From assembly GCA_025457865.1 (NCBI GenBank), contig JALOTP010000022.1, positions 1-46,785 on the forward strand: a stretch of 46,785 nucleotides of DNA, read 5' to 3'. The notes below the pieces were generated by a model. The model saw only the letters and a program-made list of their open reading frames with translations, was not told the origin of the DNA and ran no database searches. A program made the position numbers and the translations under genes. Below, piece after piece: positions 1-8,622 of the stretch (position 1 is its first letter; each line of letters starts with the position of its first letter). This DNA is from Thermoplasmatota archaeon (GTDB lineage Archaea; Thermoplasmatota; Penumbrarchaeia; Penumbrarchaeales; Penumbrarchaeaceae).

Positions 1-3000
1 CATCTGGTCCTTGACAGGGTCGAACTTCGCCCCGAGCTTCATGACCACACGCTCCAGACCGTTACCGAAATTGCTCACCTTCAGGGTGAACGGCCTCTCT
101 TGGTCAGGTCGTATCTGAGATGTCAGATTGTTCGAACCGTCCAGAGACCTGACCTGCAGATCGAAGGTCTGGTTCACGAACACCTTCAGATACACGATCT
201 TCGAGGAACCTATCCCGGTCAGGTTCAGACCCACAACATACCAACCCGTCCTCGTATTGAACGGTATCTTGAGCAGACCCTTTATTGTCATGCTCGTATC
301 GAAATCCAGGAGCAGCTCGTACTTCTGATAACCCTCGACATTGTAGAAAGTGAGGTTCCAGTCCAGCTTGAGCTCGTACGCACTGGGCTTCAATTTGTCC
401 TCGGTGTTGCCTTGGTTGCTCACCTGGATCGCGAACCACTGGGTCTTTCCCGGATTTATCTTGATGCCCTCCTTGTTCAATACGACGACATCGAAATCGT
501 ACACATGGTTCACAATGGTCGTCAGGATCACCTCGTCCTTGTAGGTGGGCGACCCCTCTATAACACCGGTGATGGTCAGGACCAGCTTCTCGTTCGCCCT
601 GGCGTATCTGGGAGCTGTGACCTTCACTACCACGAGCTTGCTCTGGCCCTGGTACACTTCTATGGGGCCTGAGGGCATGCTCATTGTCCAACCCTTGGGG
701 GTCTGAGAGGAGCCTAGCAGGACCCTGATCAGGTCCTGGTTCCCATTGTTCATAAGGTACAGGCTGAACTCAACTGAGGAGTTCGGGTCCACATGCAAAG
801 TGGGATCGTTTGAGTACATTACAAGGTCCCTGTTCACACCTACGATCATCACAAGCGTATCCGTCTTCCTTATCTCCTCGATGTTCGAGTTCCTGCTGAG
901 GACAGAAGTGCCGGCCACCTGGACCGGTATCCTCTGGTCCTTGGCGGCACCTGATGGGACCTCGACCATTATGGTGAAGGTCTCTGAAGATATACCTCCA
1001 AAGACGTCCCTGAGGGCCCCTGCCGTAAGGTTCACCATCATCTTCTGGCCCTTGGTTTCGATGAAATACCAGTCCCAACCAGCTTCCTTGGGCGGCGGGC
1101 TCAAAACTATCTCGTAGGAATCGTTCAGGTTCCCCTTGTTGGAGATGGTGAGCTGGAACTCACGCTCTTCGCCAGGACCTATCCTTTCCCACTTCTGCCC
1201 CACGAGAGGGTCCAGCGGGTCCGTCGAGGGTAGGATGTTGAAACCCAGGTCGAAATCGACGAACAGATCGAAGACGGACAGTGTGGTCAATGTGTCCCTG
1301 GCCCACTGGTTGGAAGATGAGTTCGCGGTAACATTTATCCTTGCCATCTCACCGATCTCACCTTCCCAGGGCGCAAAGACATGGAGGACCAGGTCCACTT
1401 TCTCCTGGGAGGAGAGCCTCACATAGCCCGGATTGTCATTGCCCCTGTCAGGCGGTGTGTCGAGCCATGCCCTCCAGTCAACGGGTACCGAGCTGCCCTG
1501 GATCCCCACATATATGATATCCTTGTTGACCTCTGATATCCCAACGCCAGTGTTCTCGACGGTGATATTGTACATCACCTCGCTGCCTGGCGATATCGAC
1601 CTCACCATCGGTTCGGAAAGGCCGTTCTTATCCTTCTTCGCGTAGAGGTCGACACCGTAGGAGAGCTGAGGATTGTAGAATCCGGTCCTGTTGAGGTCGC
1701 AGTGGAACTCGGGCCAATCTGACTGGCCTTTCACTGCCCTGCCGCCTGCGGATATGCAGAAGACATGTCCTGCCTGGTTCCCTATTACGACCTCGAGCTT
1801 GCCGTCGAGGTCGATATCAGCGACGACCGGGGATGATATCCCGATGGGTTCCTTGGTATCATAGGCCCAGAGGACATCATAACCGGACCCGTCACCGGGA
1901 TATGCGACACCTTCGTCGATCCCCTCCGAAGGATCGCCATCGAAGCAGAAGACCTTGCCAGAATCCGACCCTATGACTATCTCAAGCTCCCCGTCATTAT
2001 CTATATTGCATATCGCTGGGGATGATAGGACCCTGCCTCCGGTATCGAAGGACCACAAGAGGTTCAGCCCCTCAGCATCGAGGACATACACGATCCCATT
2101 GTCGCAACCGAAGATGACCTCGTACTTCAGCCACTTCTCCTCTGGGTCGTCCTTGGCCACCTGCAGGTCAGCAATTGCCGGCGAACTGAATATGGATGCT
2201 TTGGAGCTCCCAGTCGAGAAATACCTGAGCTGTTTTCCGCTCGATGAGAAGCAATATAGCCTCCCGCCCCAACCGGTCCAGGTCGGAGGATACCCCTCAG
2301 AGCATCCGGTGAATATCTCACAATCAGGATCACCGGTCACGTTCGCAACGGCTGAGGTGGCGTATGTCTGATGGCCGCCGTTCTTGGTAGAGGTCTGCTC
2401 ATCATAGTTGGGTTTGCCCTCTGCGTTCTCTCCCTCCCTCACCCAGATCCTCAATGCCTTATCATGGTTCCCTATTATCAGCTCGGTGTCCCTTTCCTTG
2501 GATACGTCCGGATTTATCAATATTGGTCCGTTCCAGAAGTCACCATCAAGGTCATGGGCGACGACCGAACAACCGATCAGACCTCCCTCGTCCAATACGG
2601 GGGCCTCTTCCCTGAAGATGGCACCCCCATCGACCTCAAAGGCTTCGAGCCAGCCCCTCCTGCTCTCGTCATCGGACGCAAGGATGATCTCAAGGTCCTC
2701 CTTGTCCCCGGTCCATTCGCCCTCAAGGTCAGTTATGCAGGGAGTGGAGAAATAATAACCAGTGGTCAGGCCTTTCTTCCATTGCTTGGTACCATCTGAC
2801 CCTATGCATAGCGCCCCGTTCTTGACCCCTATGATGGTCTCCGGGGTATCACCGAGGTTCACATCGGCGGAGATGACGGAGGAGAAGATATGGGGAGGCT
2901 CGAAGTCGAGCCCTGAGGTCCCCGCTGTCTGACCTAGATAATCTATCACATCATCACCATAGGGCTCGTCCCAGAAGAACCTGCCATCGGGTCCCAGAGC

Positions 3001-3363
3001 GAAGACCGCATCACCGGCGGACGCTATCACTATCTCCATGTTGCCATTGTTGTCCAGATCGACCAATGCGGGTGAGGATAGCGCCTCTCCCGGGACCAGC
3101 GTCTGCTCCCATTCAATGGTCCCACCTCCCGATCTGGTCAGGCTATCGTCCCTTGCAGGATCGCCGTTGATATCTACGGGTATATCGGGTCCTATCTCCA
3201 TGAAGACATCACGTTTCTCGTTCAACCATCTATCGAAGACCAGCCGGTCAACATCGGTCCTGTCCATGGACCGAAATAACATCATGCCGGAAAAGCTCAC
3301 GGCAACGAACAGGAACAGTATCCCTATCTCGAGCATCCATTTGCAGCTTTTTTTCTCGATCAT
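1..3363 (-). CDS. Partial secreted FG-GAP/VCBS beta-propeller protein with NEW-like Ig domains
   Basis: The reading frame stays open from ATG 3363 to the left edge (1121 codons, no stop), so the C-terminus lies outside the window. Residues about 10-30 form a hydrophobic signal or anchor segment. Residues about 95-565 hold repeats with the FG-GAP/VCBS signature, for example SSPALVDLDNNGNMEIVIAS near residue 97, SSPAICNIDNDGELEIV near 444 and SSPVVADIDLDGKLEVV near 509; such Asp-rich loops usually bind Ca2+ in a beta-propeller. From about 570 onward come Ig-like domains with 'NTG' and 'NKGNLNDSYE' motifs typical of archaeal NEW/CARDB-type stalks. A strong ribosome site (GAGGTGAG, 3367-3374) sits 3 nt before the ATG. 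Extracellular location is inferred; the ligand is unknown. The gene is transcribed away from its neighbour at 3622. Confidence 0.85.
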   Translation of the reverse strand, partial: MIEKKSCKWMLEIGILFLFVAVSFSGMMLFRSMDRTDVDRLVFDRWLNEKRDVFMEIGPDIPVDINGDPARDDSLTRSGGGTIEWEQTLVPGEALSSPALVDLDNNGNMEIVIASAGDAVFALGPDGRFFWDEPYGDDVIDYLGQTAGTSGLDFEPPHIFSSVISADVNLGDTPETIIGVKNGALCIGSDGTKQWKKGLTTGYYFSTPCITDLEGEWTGDKEDLEIILASDDESRRGWLEAFEVDGGAIFREEAPVLDEGGLIGCSVVAHDLDGDFWNGPILINPDVSKERDTELIIGNHDKALRIWVREGENAEGKPNYDEQTSTKNGGHQTYATSAVANVTGDPDCEIFTGCSEGYPPTWTGWGGRLYCFSSSGKQLRYFSTGSSKASIFSSPAIADLQVAKDDPEEKWLKYEVIFGCDNGIVYVLDAEGLNLLWSFDTGGRVLSSPAICNIDNDGELEIVIGSDSGKVFCFDGDPSEGIDEGVAYPGDGSGYDVLWAYDTKEPIGISSPVVADIDLDGKLEVVIGNQAGHVFCISAGGRAVKGQSDWPEFHCDLNRTGFYNPQLSYGVDLYAKKDKNGLSEPMVRSISPGSEVMYNITVENTGVGISEVNKDIIYVGIQGSSVPVDWRAWLDTPPDRGNDNPGYVRLSSQEKVDLVLHVFAPWEGEIGEMARINVTANSSSNQWARDTLTTLSVFDLFVDFDLGFNILPSTDPLDPLVGQKWERIGPGEEREFQLTISNKGNLNDSYEIVLSPPPKEAGWDWYFIETKGQKMMVNLTAGALRDVFGGISSETFTIMVEVPSGAAKDQRIPVQVAGTSVLSRNSNIEEIRKTDTLVMIVGVNRDLVMYSNDPTLHVDPNSSVEFSLYLMNNGNQDLIRVLLGSSQTPKGWTMSMPSGPIEVYQGQSKLVVVKVTAPRYARANEKLVLTITGVIEGSPTYKDEVILTTIVNHVYDFDVVVLNKEGIKINPGKTQWFAIQVSNQGNTEDKLKPSAYELKLDWNLTFYNVEGYQKYELLLDFDTSMTIKGLLKIPFNTRTGWYVVGLNLTGIGSSKIVYLKVFVNQTFDLQVRSLDGSNNLTSQIRPDQERPFTLKVSNFGNGLERVVMKLGAKFDPVKDQM

Positions 3364-3440
3364 GCGCTCACCTCGGTCAAGCTTTCAGACCATCGCTCCA
3401 AAGGCCGAACAGTCATGATCGTACAATCCTCTATCATGAG

Positions 3441-3455
3441 TATATAATATATTTT
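3441..3455 (-). promoter_or_regulatory. TATA region for the gene starting at 3363
   Basis: A very A/T-rich block reads as AAAATATATTATATA on the minus strand. Transcription would start near 3420, giving a leader of about 57 nt that carries the GAGGTGAG ribosome site. It lies inside an A/T-rich island (about 3440-3540) that contains no gene. Confidence 0.55.
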
Positions 3456-3597
3456 GTTCATTATTAGAAATTAAAGTGCTATTTATTTAGAAACATTACC
3501 CAAATACTATTGGTCTATTCAATATATAAAAATTATGGTGAGACGATAGTAATCAGAGGTGTCTTCGATCACGAAGGTCCGTTTTCTGCCTGATCAT

Positions 3598-3603
3598 AAA
3601 AAA
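3598..3603 (-). terminator. Oligo-T terminator after the 3622-4311 gene
   Basis: Six consecutive T on the minus strand, 19 nt after the stop of the oxidoreductase gene. Oligo-T tracts are the usual archaeal termination signal. A weak hairpin (CTTCG/CGAAG arms) lies a little further downstream. Confidence 0.4.
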
Positions 3604-3621
3604 TGGGATCGCTCTTTTGGG

Positions 3622-4311
3622 TCATCTCACTATCTTCAAGTTGAAATGGGGCGTACCTGTCGCGTTCATCACCTTCAACCAGAGCGGAAGGTATGACTCG
3701 GTAGCCCTTGCCGCTGTCAGGTCCCCCAGGTCCACCACGCTCTTCCATCCGAACCACTTCTTCAGCAGCGTCTCGGAGACCCACTCCCGAGACCCTGCAT
3801 CATTGCCGGCAACGAACATATCATGGTCCCCTTTGACAAGGGAAGGATCTACCATCACCATCGCATTGACGGTGTTCAAGGTCTTAACGACCTTCGCATC
3901 AGGTAAGGCCTTCTGGACCCTCTCCCCCAACGATTCTTCACCACAAAAGGCTACGGATGGGGGGGACCCCTTGGAGAAATCCAGTGGGTTAGCGATGTCC
4001 ACTAGGACCTTGCCCTTGAAATTGTCCCTTCCGGCCCCATCAATGACCTCCAATGTGGCCAATCCCGATGTGCAGTTGAGGATGGTCTCCCCGAACCTCG
4101 CTGCTTCAGAGAAGCTACCTCCAGAGGCCTTGAACCCATTATCTCTCATCATCCGGACCCAATCGGCGGCCGAAGGGAGCTTCTTGTCTCCCCACATGGT
4201 CTTTTCCTTCCTCATGTCCCTTGAGCTCACCATCACCTCATGTCCGAGGGATAGGAGCTTCTCTCCTATGGTCTGGGCAACGTTGCCAGAACCCAGTATG
4301 CCTATCTTCAT
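3622..4311 (-). CDS. F420/NADP-dependent oxidoreductase-like protein (Rossmann fold)
   Basis: A 229-aa protein opening with the dinucleotide-binding motif GILGSGNVAQTIGEKLLSLG (residues 3-22), followed by SSRD, where NADP-binding members carry a basic/polar pocket. Architecture and length match the F420_oxidored (NADP oxidoreductase coenzyme F420-dependent) family, which includes F420H2:NADP oxidoreductase and many reductases of unknown substrate. 'LVDIANPLDFSKG' near residue 128 and 'KTLNTVNA' near 163 are family-typical segments. No membrane segment or signal peptide is visible, so it is probably cytoplasmic. It is transcribed divergently from the NosD-like gene and stands alone, so the context gives no substrate. 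A true Fno assignment is not justified; the substrate remains open. Confidence 0.8.
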   Translation of the reverse strand: MKIGILGSGNVAQTIGEKLLSLGHEVMVSSRDMRKEKTMWGDKKLPSAADWVRMMRDNGFKASGGSFSEAARFGETILNCTSGLATLEVIDGAGRDNFKGKVLVDIANPLDFSKGSPPSVAFCGEESLGERVQKALPDAKVVKTLNTVNAMVMVDPSLVKGDHDMFVAGNDAGSREWVSETLLKKWFGWKSVVDLGDLTAARATESYLPLWLKVMNATGTPHFNLKIVR

Positions 4312-4440
4312 CTATCTCACATCCTATAAGGGACCATAAGGACCAGATGTCTAATAGATGACCCCTGAATATTTGGGTCTTAAAAGGCATGCAGAACGAT
4401 CATGAGGGAAAAGGCCTACCGATGTTTATTTATCAAAAAA

Positions 4441-4450
4441 AAATATTTAA
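4441..4450 (+). promoter_or_regulatory. TATA box deciding the start of the NosD-like gene
   Basis: AAATATTTAA follows a run of nine A. Counting about 25 bp onward puts the transcript start at 4464-4472, right at the ATGs at 4464 and 4470. This favours a leaderless start there over the upstream ATGs at 4389 or 4422, which would lie before or within the promoter. Confidence 0.55.
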
Positions 4451-4463
4451 GAGCAAGGGTCGA

Positions 4464-6956
4464 ATGTCCATGAGATGCTGGATGGTCCTATCGTTCGTAG
4501 CAATGGTCCCCATTTTCTTTCTCTTCAATGGTCCTGTCAACTGTTCTGAGGACATTTGTTTGGATCATGGTCCAGCTCTATCTACCTCGCGGACATGGGT
4601 TGTAGCCCTCGATGGAAGTGGGGACTTCACATCGGTCCAGGGAGCAATAGATGCTGCCTCGGCCGGGGACATCATCAGGGTATATAATGGAACGTACCAG
4701 GAGAACGTGGTCATTGGAAAGAGGCTCGACATCATTGGGAACGGTTCGGACCGGACGATAATCGACGGTAACCGGGCCGATCATAGGGACACTATCTCAA
4801 TAACTGCCGACCATGTCAACCTCAGCGGTTTCCAGGCTAGGAACACATATTTTGGGCACGAGTTCGCAGGTATTGGGATCAGGTCCTCATGGAACCTGGT
4901 CATGAACAACAAATGCCTGGACAATGATTACGGTATCCTGATCATAGGAGGTTCCAACAATCTCGTTAAGGGGAACAATGCTTCCAATAACAATAGGAAC
5001 GGTCTGCATATGAGGTTCACCTCCACTAACCGGATAGAAGGGAACACTTTCTCGTATTCCACCACGACGCAGGGGATATACCTCGAAGGCGGGTCCGGGA
5101 ACTTGATCAGGAACAATACATGCTGTTCGAACTACAAGTATGGAATAACCCTATACCTCTCGGATGACAATGAGCTGATCAACAACACCTGTTGCGGTAA
5201 CTCGTTGTTCGATGGATTGAACCTCTACAAGGCCAACATGAACGATATTTCATCGAACAACTGCTCAGAGAACGGTCTGTCCGGGATAAGTATCTCCTAT
5301 TCTTCTGACAACGCCATAACCATGAACTCCGTTCGGTCCAACATCTATGGTATAAGGGCTATCGATACGACCGATTGTGAGGTCCATCAGAACATGATCG
5401 AACATAACAGCGGGTTCGGGGTAAATGTCTCAGCCCATACTGGACCGCCCCTGAACTGTACAATGAACTGGTGGGGCAATGCGTCTGGCCCGTACCATCC
5501 TGACCTGAACCCAGAAGGGAAAGGGGACAAGATCAGCGATTATGTGGACTTCATCCCATGGATGAACATGTCCAAAACGAACAGACCCCCACGCATCCTC
5601 ACACCTGATGTGGTAACGGTCTTGGAGGACCAAGTCTACTCTGTCATCTATGGAGCGATCGATCCTGACCTGGACCCCATACAATGGTCCTTCTGGACCG
5701 ATTCAACTTGGCTTAACTGGGACCAGAGCGCAAGGTCACTATCGGGAATCCCCAACAACACCGACGTTGGGAATTGGATGGTCAGATTAGGTATCTCCGA
5801 TGGGCATGATGGTATCGATGAGCACCTTTTCAATATCGAGGTAAAGAACACACCGCCCGTGATAACCACAACTGATATTACGGAGATCGTCCAGGACTCT
5901 CTCTATTCCATCGATTACGATTCCACGGACGACCAGCAGGGGAACATTACCTGGAACCTGACGACCAACAACGGATGGCTCACCAAGGACGAAGGGACTG
6001 GCTTGCTTACTGGGATCCCCGGCAACGATGACGTTGGGACCTCAAATGTAACGGTCACTGTCCATGACGGGAATGGAGGAATGGACACCCATGAGTTCGA
6101 ACTTCAGGTCATCGATAGGAACGACCCTCCGACCAATGGACCTGTCCCAAACCTTCTTGTTTGGGAAGAGGATAAGGGGACCTCCTTGGACTTGAACGAA
6201 TGGTTCATGGACATCGATGGGGATATCTTGTCCTTTGATGTCAACGCTTCAGGGAACATTACGGTCTTTGCCATAGGAGGTGGGTGGTTCGATCTTGGGT
6301 CAGTAGAGAATTGGAGCGGGAACGGATCTCTCCATGTGAGCTGTCACGATGCCGAATTCTCCCTTGGAGCGACCTTGGGGATCATGGTCACATCGGTGAA
6401 CGATGCGCCATCAAAGGCGACAATTACCATCCCTGAAGGTGATCTTTTCGAGGATCGACCCATTTTATTGACAGGCGCGGCGGAAGACCCTGACCTGAAC
6501 TATGGTGATGTTCTGTCGTTCGATTGGTACTCGAACATATCTGGATACCTTGGGAACGGACCGGTGATCGGGCCTTACCTCCCCGCGGGGTCCCATAGGA
6601 TCGCACTGAGCGTCAACGATTCTAAAGGAGATTGGACATCTACCTGGAGGATCATTGACATATTGACCGCACCATCCAATGGTACGGACCCTGATGATAA
6701 CGGTACGGGGACGAACGATAGCATCGATGATGATGGACCCTCCACGGACGATGACGATGGCCCTGATGTGGATGATGATGATATTTCGAACGATGATGAC
6801 GTTCCAATGCACGATAAGGATGATGATCGGCATGGTCTATGGCTTATAATATTGGTGCTTGCCAGTTCAACAATATTGGTACTTATCGTCCTCTTGGTGG
6901 TCAATATGTTCGCTCGGGACCGGAGGGACAGGAGAGCGGACCTTTGGGAGGAATAG
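4464..6956 (+). CDS. NosD-like beta-helix surface protein with Ig/cadherin modules and C-terminal anchor
   Basis: About 830 aa from ATG 4464, chosen because a TATA box lies about 25 bp upstream and a good signal peptide follows (residues 1-28). Residues about 55-365 are a right-handed parallel beta-helix of the NosD/periplasmic copper-binding type, with iterated N-N-x-C and 'GI.L' rungs and the closing NWWGNASGPYHPDLNPEG segment. Four beta-sandwich modules follow (about 372-732); the first two have the 'LSGIPNNTDVG' / 'LTGIPGNDDVG' signature of putative-Ig (He_PIG) domains, and the last resembles PKD domains. An extremely Asp-rich stalk (about 735-789), a single membrane helix (about 791-814) and a short Arg/Asp-rich cytoplasmic tail end the protein. 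Carbohydrate binding or lysis is typical of such helices, but no catalytic site can be assigned. Confidence 0.82.
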   Translation: MSMRCWMVLSFVAMVPIFFLFNGPVNCSEDICLDHGPALSTSRTWVVALDGSGDFTSVQGAIDAASAGDIIRVYNGTYQENVVIGKRLDIIGNGSDRTIIDGNRADHRDTISITADHVNLSGFQARNTYFGHEFAGIGIRSSWNLVMNNKCLDNDYGILIIGGSNNLVKGNNASNNNRNGLHMRFTSTNRIEGNTFSYSTTTQGIYLEGGSGNLIRNNTCCSNYKYGITLYLSDDNELINNTCCGNSLFDGLNLYKANMNDISSNNCSENGLSGISISYSSDNAITMNSVRSNIYGIRAIDTTDCEVHQNMIEHNSGFGVNVSAHTGPPLNCTMNWWGNASGPYHPDLNPEGKGDKISDYVDFIPWMNMSKTNRPPRILTPDVVTVLEDQVYSVIYGAIDPDLDPIQWSFWTDSTWLNWDQSARSLSGIPNNTDVGNWMVRLGISDGHDGIDEHLFNIEVKNTPPVITTTDITEIVQDSLYSIDYDSTDDQQGNITWNLTTNNGWLTKDEGTGLLTGIPGNDDVGTSNVTVTVHDGNGGMDTHEFELQVIDRNDPPTNGPVPNLLVWEEDKGTSLDLNEWFMDIDGDILSFDVNASGNITVFAIGGGWFDLGSVENWSGNGSLHVSCHDAEFSLGATLGIMVTSVNDAPSKATITIPEGDLFEDRPILLTGAAEDPDLNYGDVLSFDWYSNISGYLGNGPVIGPYLPAGSHRIALSVNDSKGDWTSTWRIIDILTAPSNGTDPDDNGTGTNDSIDDDGPSTDDDDGPDVDDDDISNDDDVPMHDKDDDRHGLWLIILVLASSTILVLIVLLVVNMFARDRRDRRADLWEE

Positions 6957-6979
6957 GGGGCATCCTTCAACTTCTATGA

Positions 6980-7396
6980 TCAAAATGCATGCAAGCCGAG
7001 ATCGAGGAACGATATGGAAACGGTCACGATGATGCAAAGGACATTGACAATGAGGACGATGAACTGGAACATGACCTTCTTCCTCATCATGTTCAGAAGA
7101 TAGGCGGCCGTGAGGGTCAGGAACACCGTCAAGGCAGCGGTCTCCTTGGGGTCCCAGGTCCAGAACGATCCCCATGCGAGCTGTGCCCATATCATTCCCG
7201 TCACAAGCCCGAGGAAAGTTAGCCACCATGCGATGGTCAGAGATATCCTCAGGTCCTTCTCTATCACTGCCTGTTCCTTAGGCCTTAGGAAAGAGAGCTC
7301 AAGGGATTTCTTGACGGCTATGAAGGTCACTAGATATCCTAGGATGGCAAGTGGCGGATGGATGAGGACCCAGATGCTCTGAAGCTCGTGCGCCAT
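6980..7396 (-). CDS. Minimal CcsA/CcmC-type WWD haem-handling membrane protein
   Basis: A 138-aa integral membrane protein with four predicted helices (about 8-29, 50-70, 86-102, 108-130). It carries the tryptophan-rich WWD motif WGSFWTWDPKE (residues 75-85) of the cytochrome c assembly family (CcsA, CcmC, CcmF), which holds haem and delivers it to CXXCH sites on the outer face of the membrane. His13 and His136 flank the WWD segment, in the positions expected for the two periplasmic haem ligands. Most relatives have six or more helices and over 220 residues, so this is a stripped-down core. It is the last gene of an operon, 8 nt after a CXXCH protein and behind a GAGGTGAG ribosome site, so a role in haem attachment to its neighbours is a strong inference. 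Confidence 0.85.
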   Translation of the reverse strand: MAHELQSIWVLIHPPLAILGYLVTFIAVKKSLELSFLRPKEQAVIEKDLRISLTIAWWLTFLGLVTGMIWAQLAWGSFWTWDPKETAALTVFLTLTAAYLLNMMRKKVMFQFIVLIVNVLCIIVTVSISFLDLGLHAF

Positions 7397-7404
7397 ATCT
7401 CACC

Positions 7405-8622
7405 TCATACCATTCCTATCAGTTGTCTGAACCAGAGGAAGTGGGTCCCGTTCGTTAGCATGTGGACAACGACAAGCCCGGTGGCAAGATATGTGCCCCA
7501 GGCATGGACCCGCCTCCAGTTCTGATATCCCATGAGCGGTATCAACCTCTTCTGAAGGATCCCGTTCAGGGCGATTACCAGCATGATGAGAAGAGCGACC
7601 TCGCCTAGGACGACCTCCCAGAGCCAGATCAGCTCCCGGTAGGGACCATACCACAGTACCAACATGTGAAAGATGACCAATATCATGACCTCGTAAGAGA
7701 GCGCACAGTGGAACTTGATCCTTCTCGGAGCGGTCTTGAACATTTTATTGCCCCATCTCTTCAGAGGACCGGTCCCTCCGGTGAAATAACCCACTACCAG
7801 AATGATGAATGCGGCAATACCCGTGTACTTGCCTATCTCGTGGTAAAGGTCGATACCATCGGCAGGGGTCGGGAGGACCTTGAGGACCCTTATGTACGCA
7901 TGGCGCCTGGCGCCGGATTCGGTCCAGCTAACGTTGATGTGACCGTCCAGTGCATCCCTGGACATGGGGGATAGAGCAATATATATGGTCTCGCCCGAGC
8001 TCAGTTCCTTTCCATCGAGCGAGACATCGACCTTGCCCAGAAGGGATGGAGATATGTCCAAGGATATCCCTGAGATAGGGCCTAACGCTCTCAATGTGAC
8101 CGAGGACCCGGCCTCAGGAACGAAAACCAGGTCCCTGTCGATACGCATATTGGAATCGGCCACTGGCAGGTCGGTCCTGACGGTCGTGGTGTGGAGGCCC
8201 GTGTCCTTGTTCCCGGGGCTGCCGTGCCGATAATAACAGATGCATTCGCAGTCTGCAGTGAACCTTTGAGCAGGCCCTGTCCCGGATGTCAATTCCCACT
8301 CGATGCATCCCTGACCCTCTGGGTCCATACCAGGCTTCCCTTGAATCCTCTCCGTTCCTCCTCCCGATATCAGCTCAGCTTTCATCGATCGGACCTCATA
8401 GACAGAAGTGGATATCATGTACAGCCTGATCATGACCTTCTCGCCGGGTCCGCAAACAGCAGGCTGTGAAAGGACCACGAGCGGCGGTTCGAAATCGTAA
8501 CCACCGGAACTTCCGGATGATGAATGGCAGTCCTCGCAAACATCACCTGCGGCCGTGCCCATAGCCAATGCCATCGGGATAAGGAGGAGCAGTGATATGG
8601 AAGACGTACGGTTCAATCCCAT
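7405..8622 (-). CDS. c-type haem protein fused to a ferric-reductase-like transmembrane b-haem domain
   Basis: 405 aa. A signal peptide (1-26) precedes one CXXCH haem-attachment site, CEDCH (29-33), then an extracytoplasmic beta-rich domain up to about residue 258 with a Cys cluster (CECICYY). The C-terminal third has four membrane helices (about 263-281, 303-325, 331-352, 371-392). Two histidine pairs sit in helices: His305/His319 and His373/His387, each with 13 residues between. That H-x13-H spacing is the bis-haem pattern of ferric reductase/NOX/STEAP-type domains, which pass electrons across the membrane through two stacked b haems. No flavin/NAD(P)H domain is attached, so the electron donor is unknown. 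It overlaps the upstream gene by 10 bp (GGAGGGG ribosome site inside it) and lies 8 nt before the WWD gene. Confidence 0.82.
   Translation of the reverse strand: MGLNRTSSISLLLLIPMALAMGTAAGDVCEDCHSSSGSSGGYDFEPPLVVLSQPAVCGPGEKVMIRLYMISTSVYEVRSMKAELISGGGTERIQGKPGMDPEGQGCIEWELTSGTGPAQRFTADCECICYYRHGSPGNKDTGLHTTTVRTDLPVADSNMRIDRDLVFVPEAGSSVTLRALGPISGISLDISPSLLGKVDVSLDGKELSSGETIYIALSPMSRDALDGHINVSWTESGARRHAYIRVLKVLPTPADGIDLYHEIGKYTGIAAFIILVVGYFTGGTGPLKRWGNKMFKTAPRRIKFHCALSYEVMILVIFHMLVLWYGPYRELIWLWEVVLGEVALLIMLVIALNGILQKRLIPLMGYQNWRRVHAWGTYLATGLVVVHMLTNGTHFLWFRQLIGMV

Noticed and set aside
100-672. Plus-strand frame of 190 codons and a nested minus-strand frame of similar length near the left edge.
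   Set aside because: Both lie over the continuous minus-strand frame of the FG-GAP protein, have implausible composition and lack start signals.
3617-4339. Plus-strand frame of 240 codons.
   Set aside because: It mirrors the F420/NADP-type oxidoreductase on the minus strand, which has a clear Rossmann motif.
4464-6956. Pectate lyase or other polysaccharide lyase activity for the beta-helix protein.
   Set aside because: The fold fits, but no catalytic Asp/Arg/Lys set of a known lyase family can be placed, so only the NosD-like fold is claimed.
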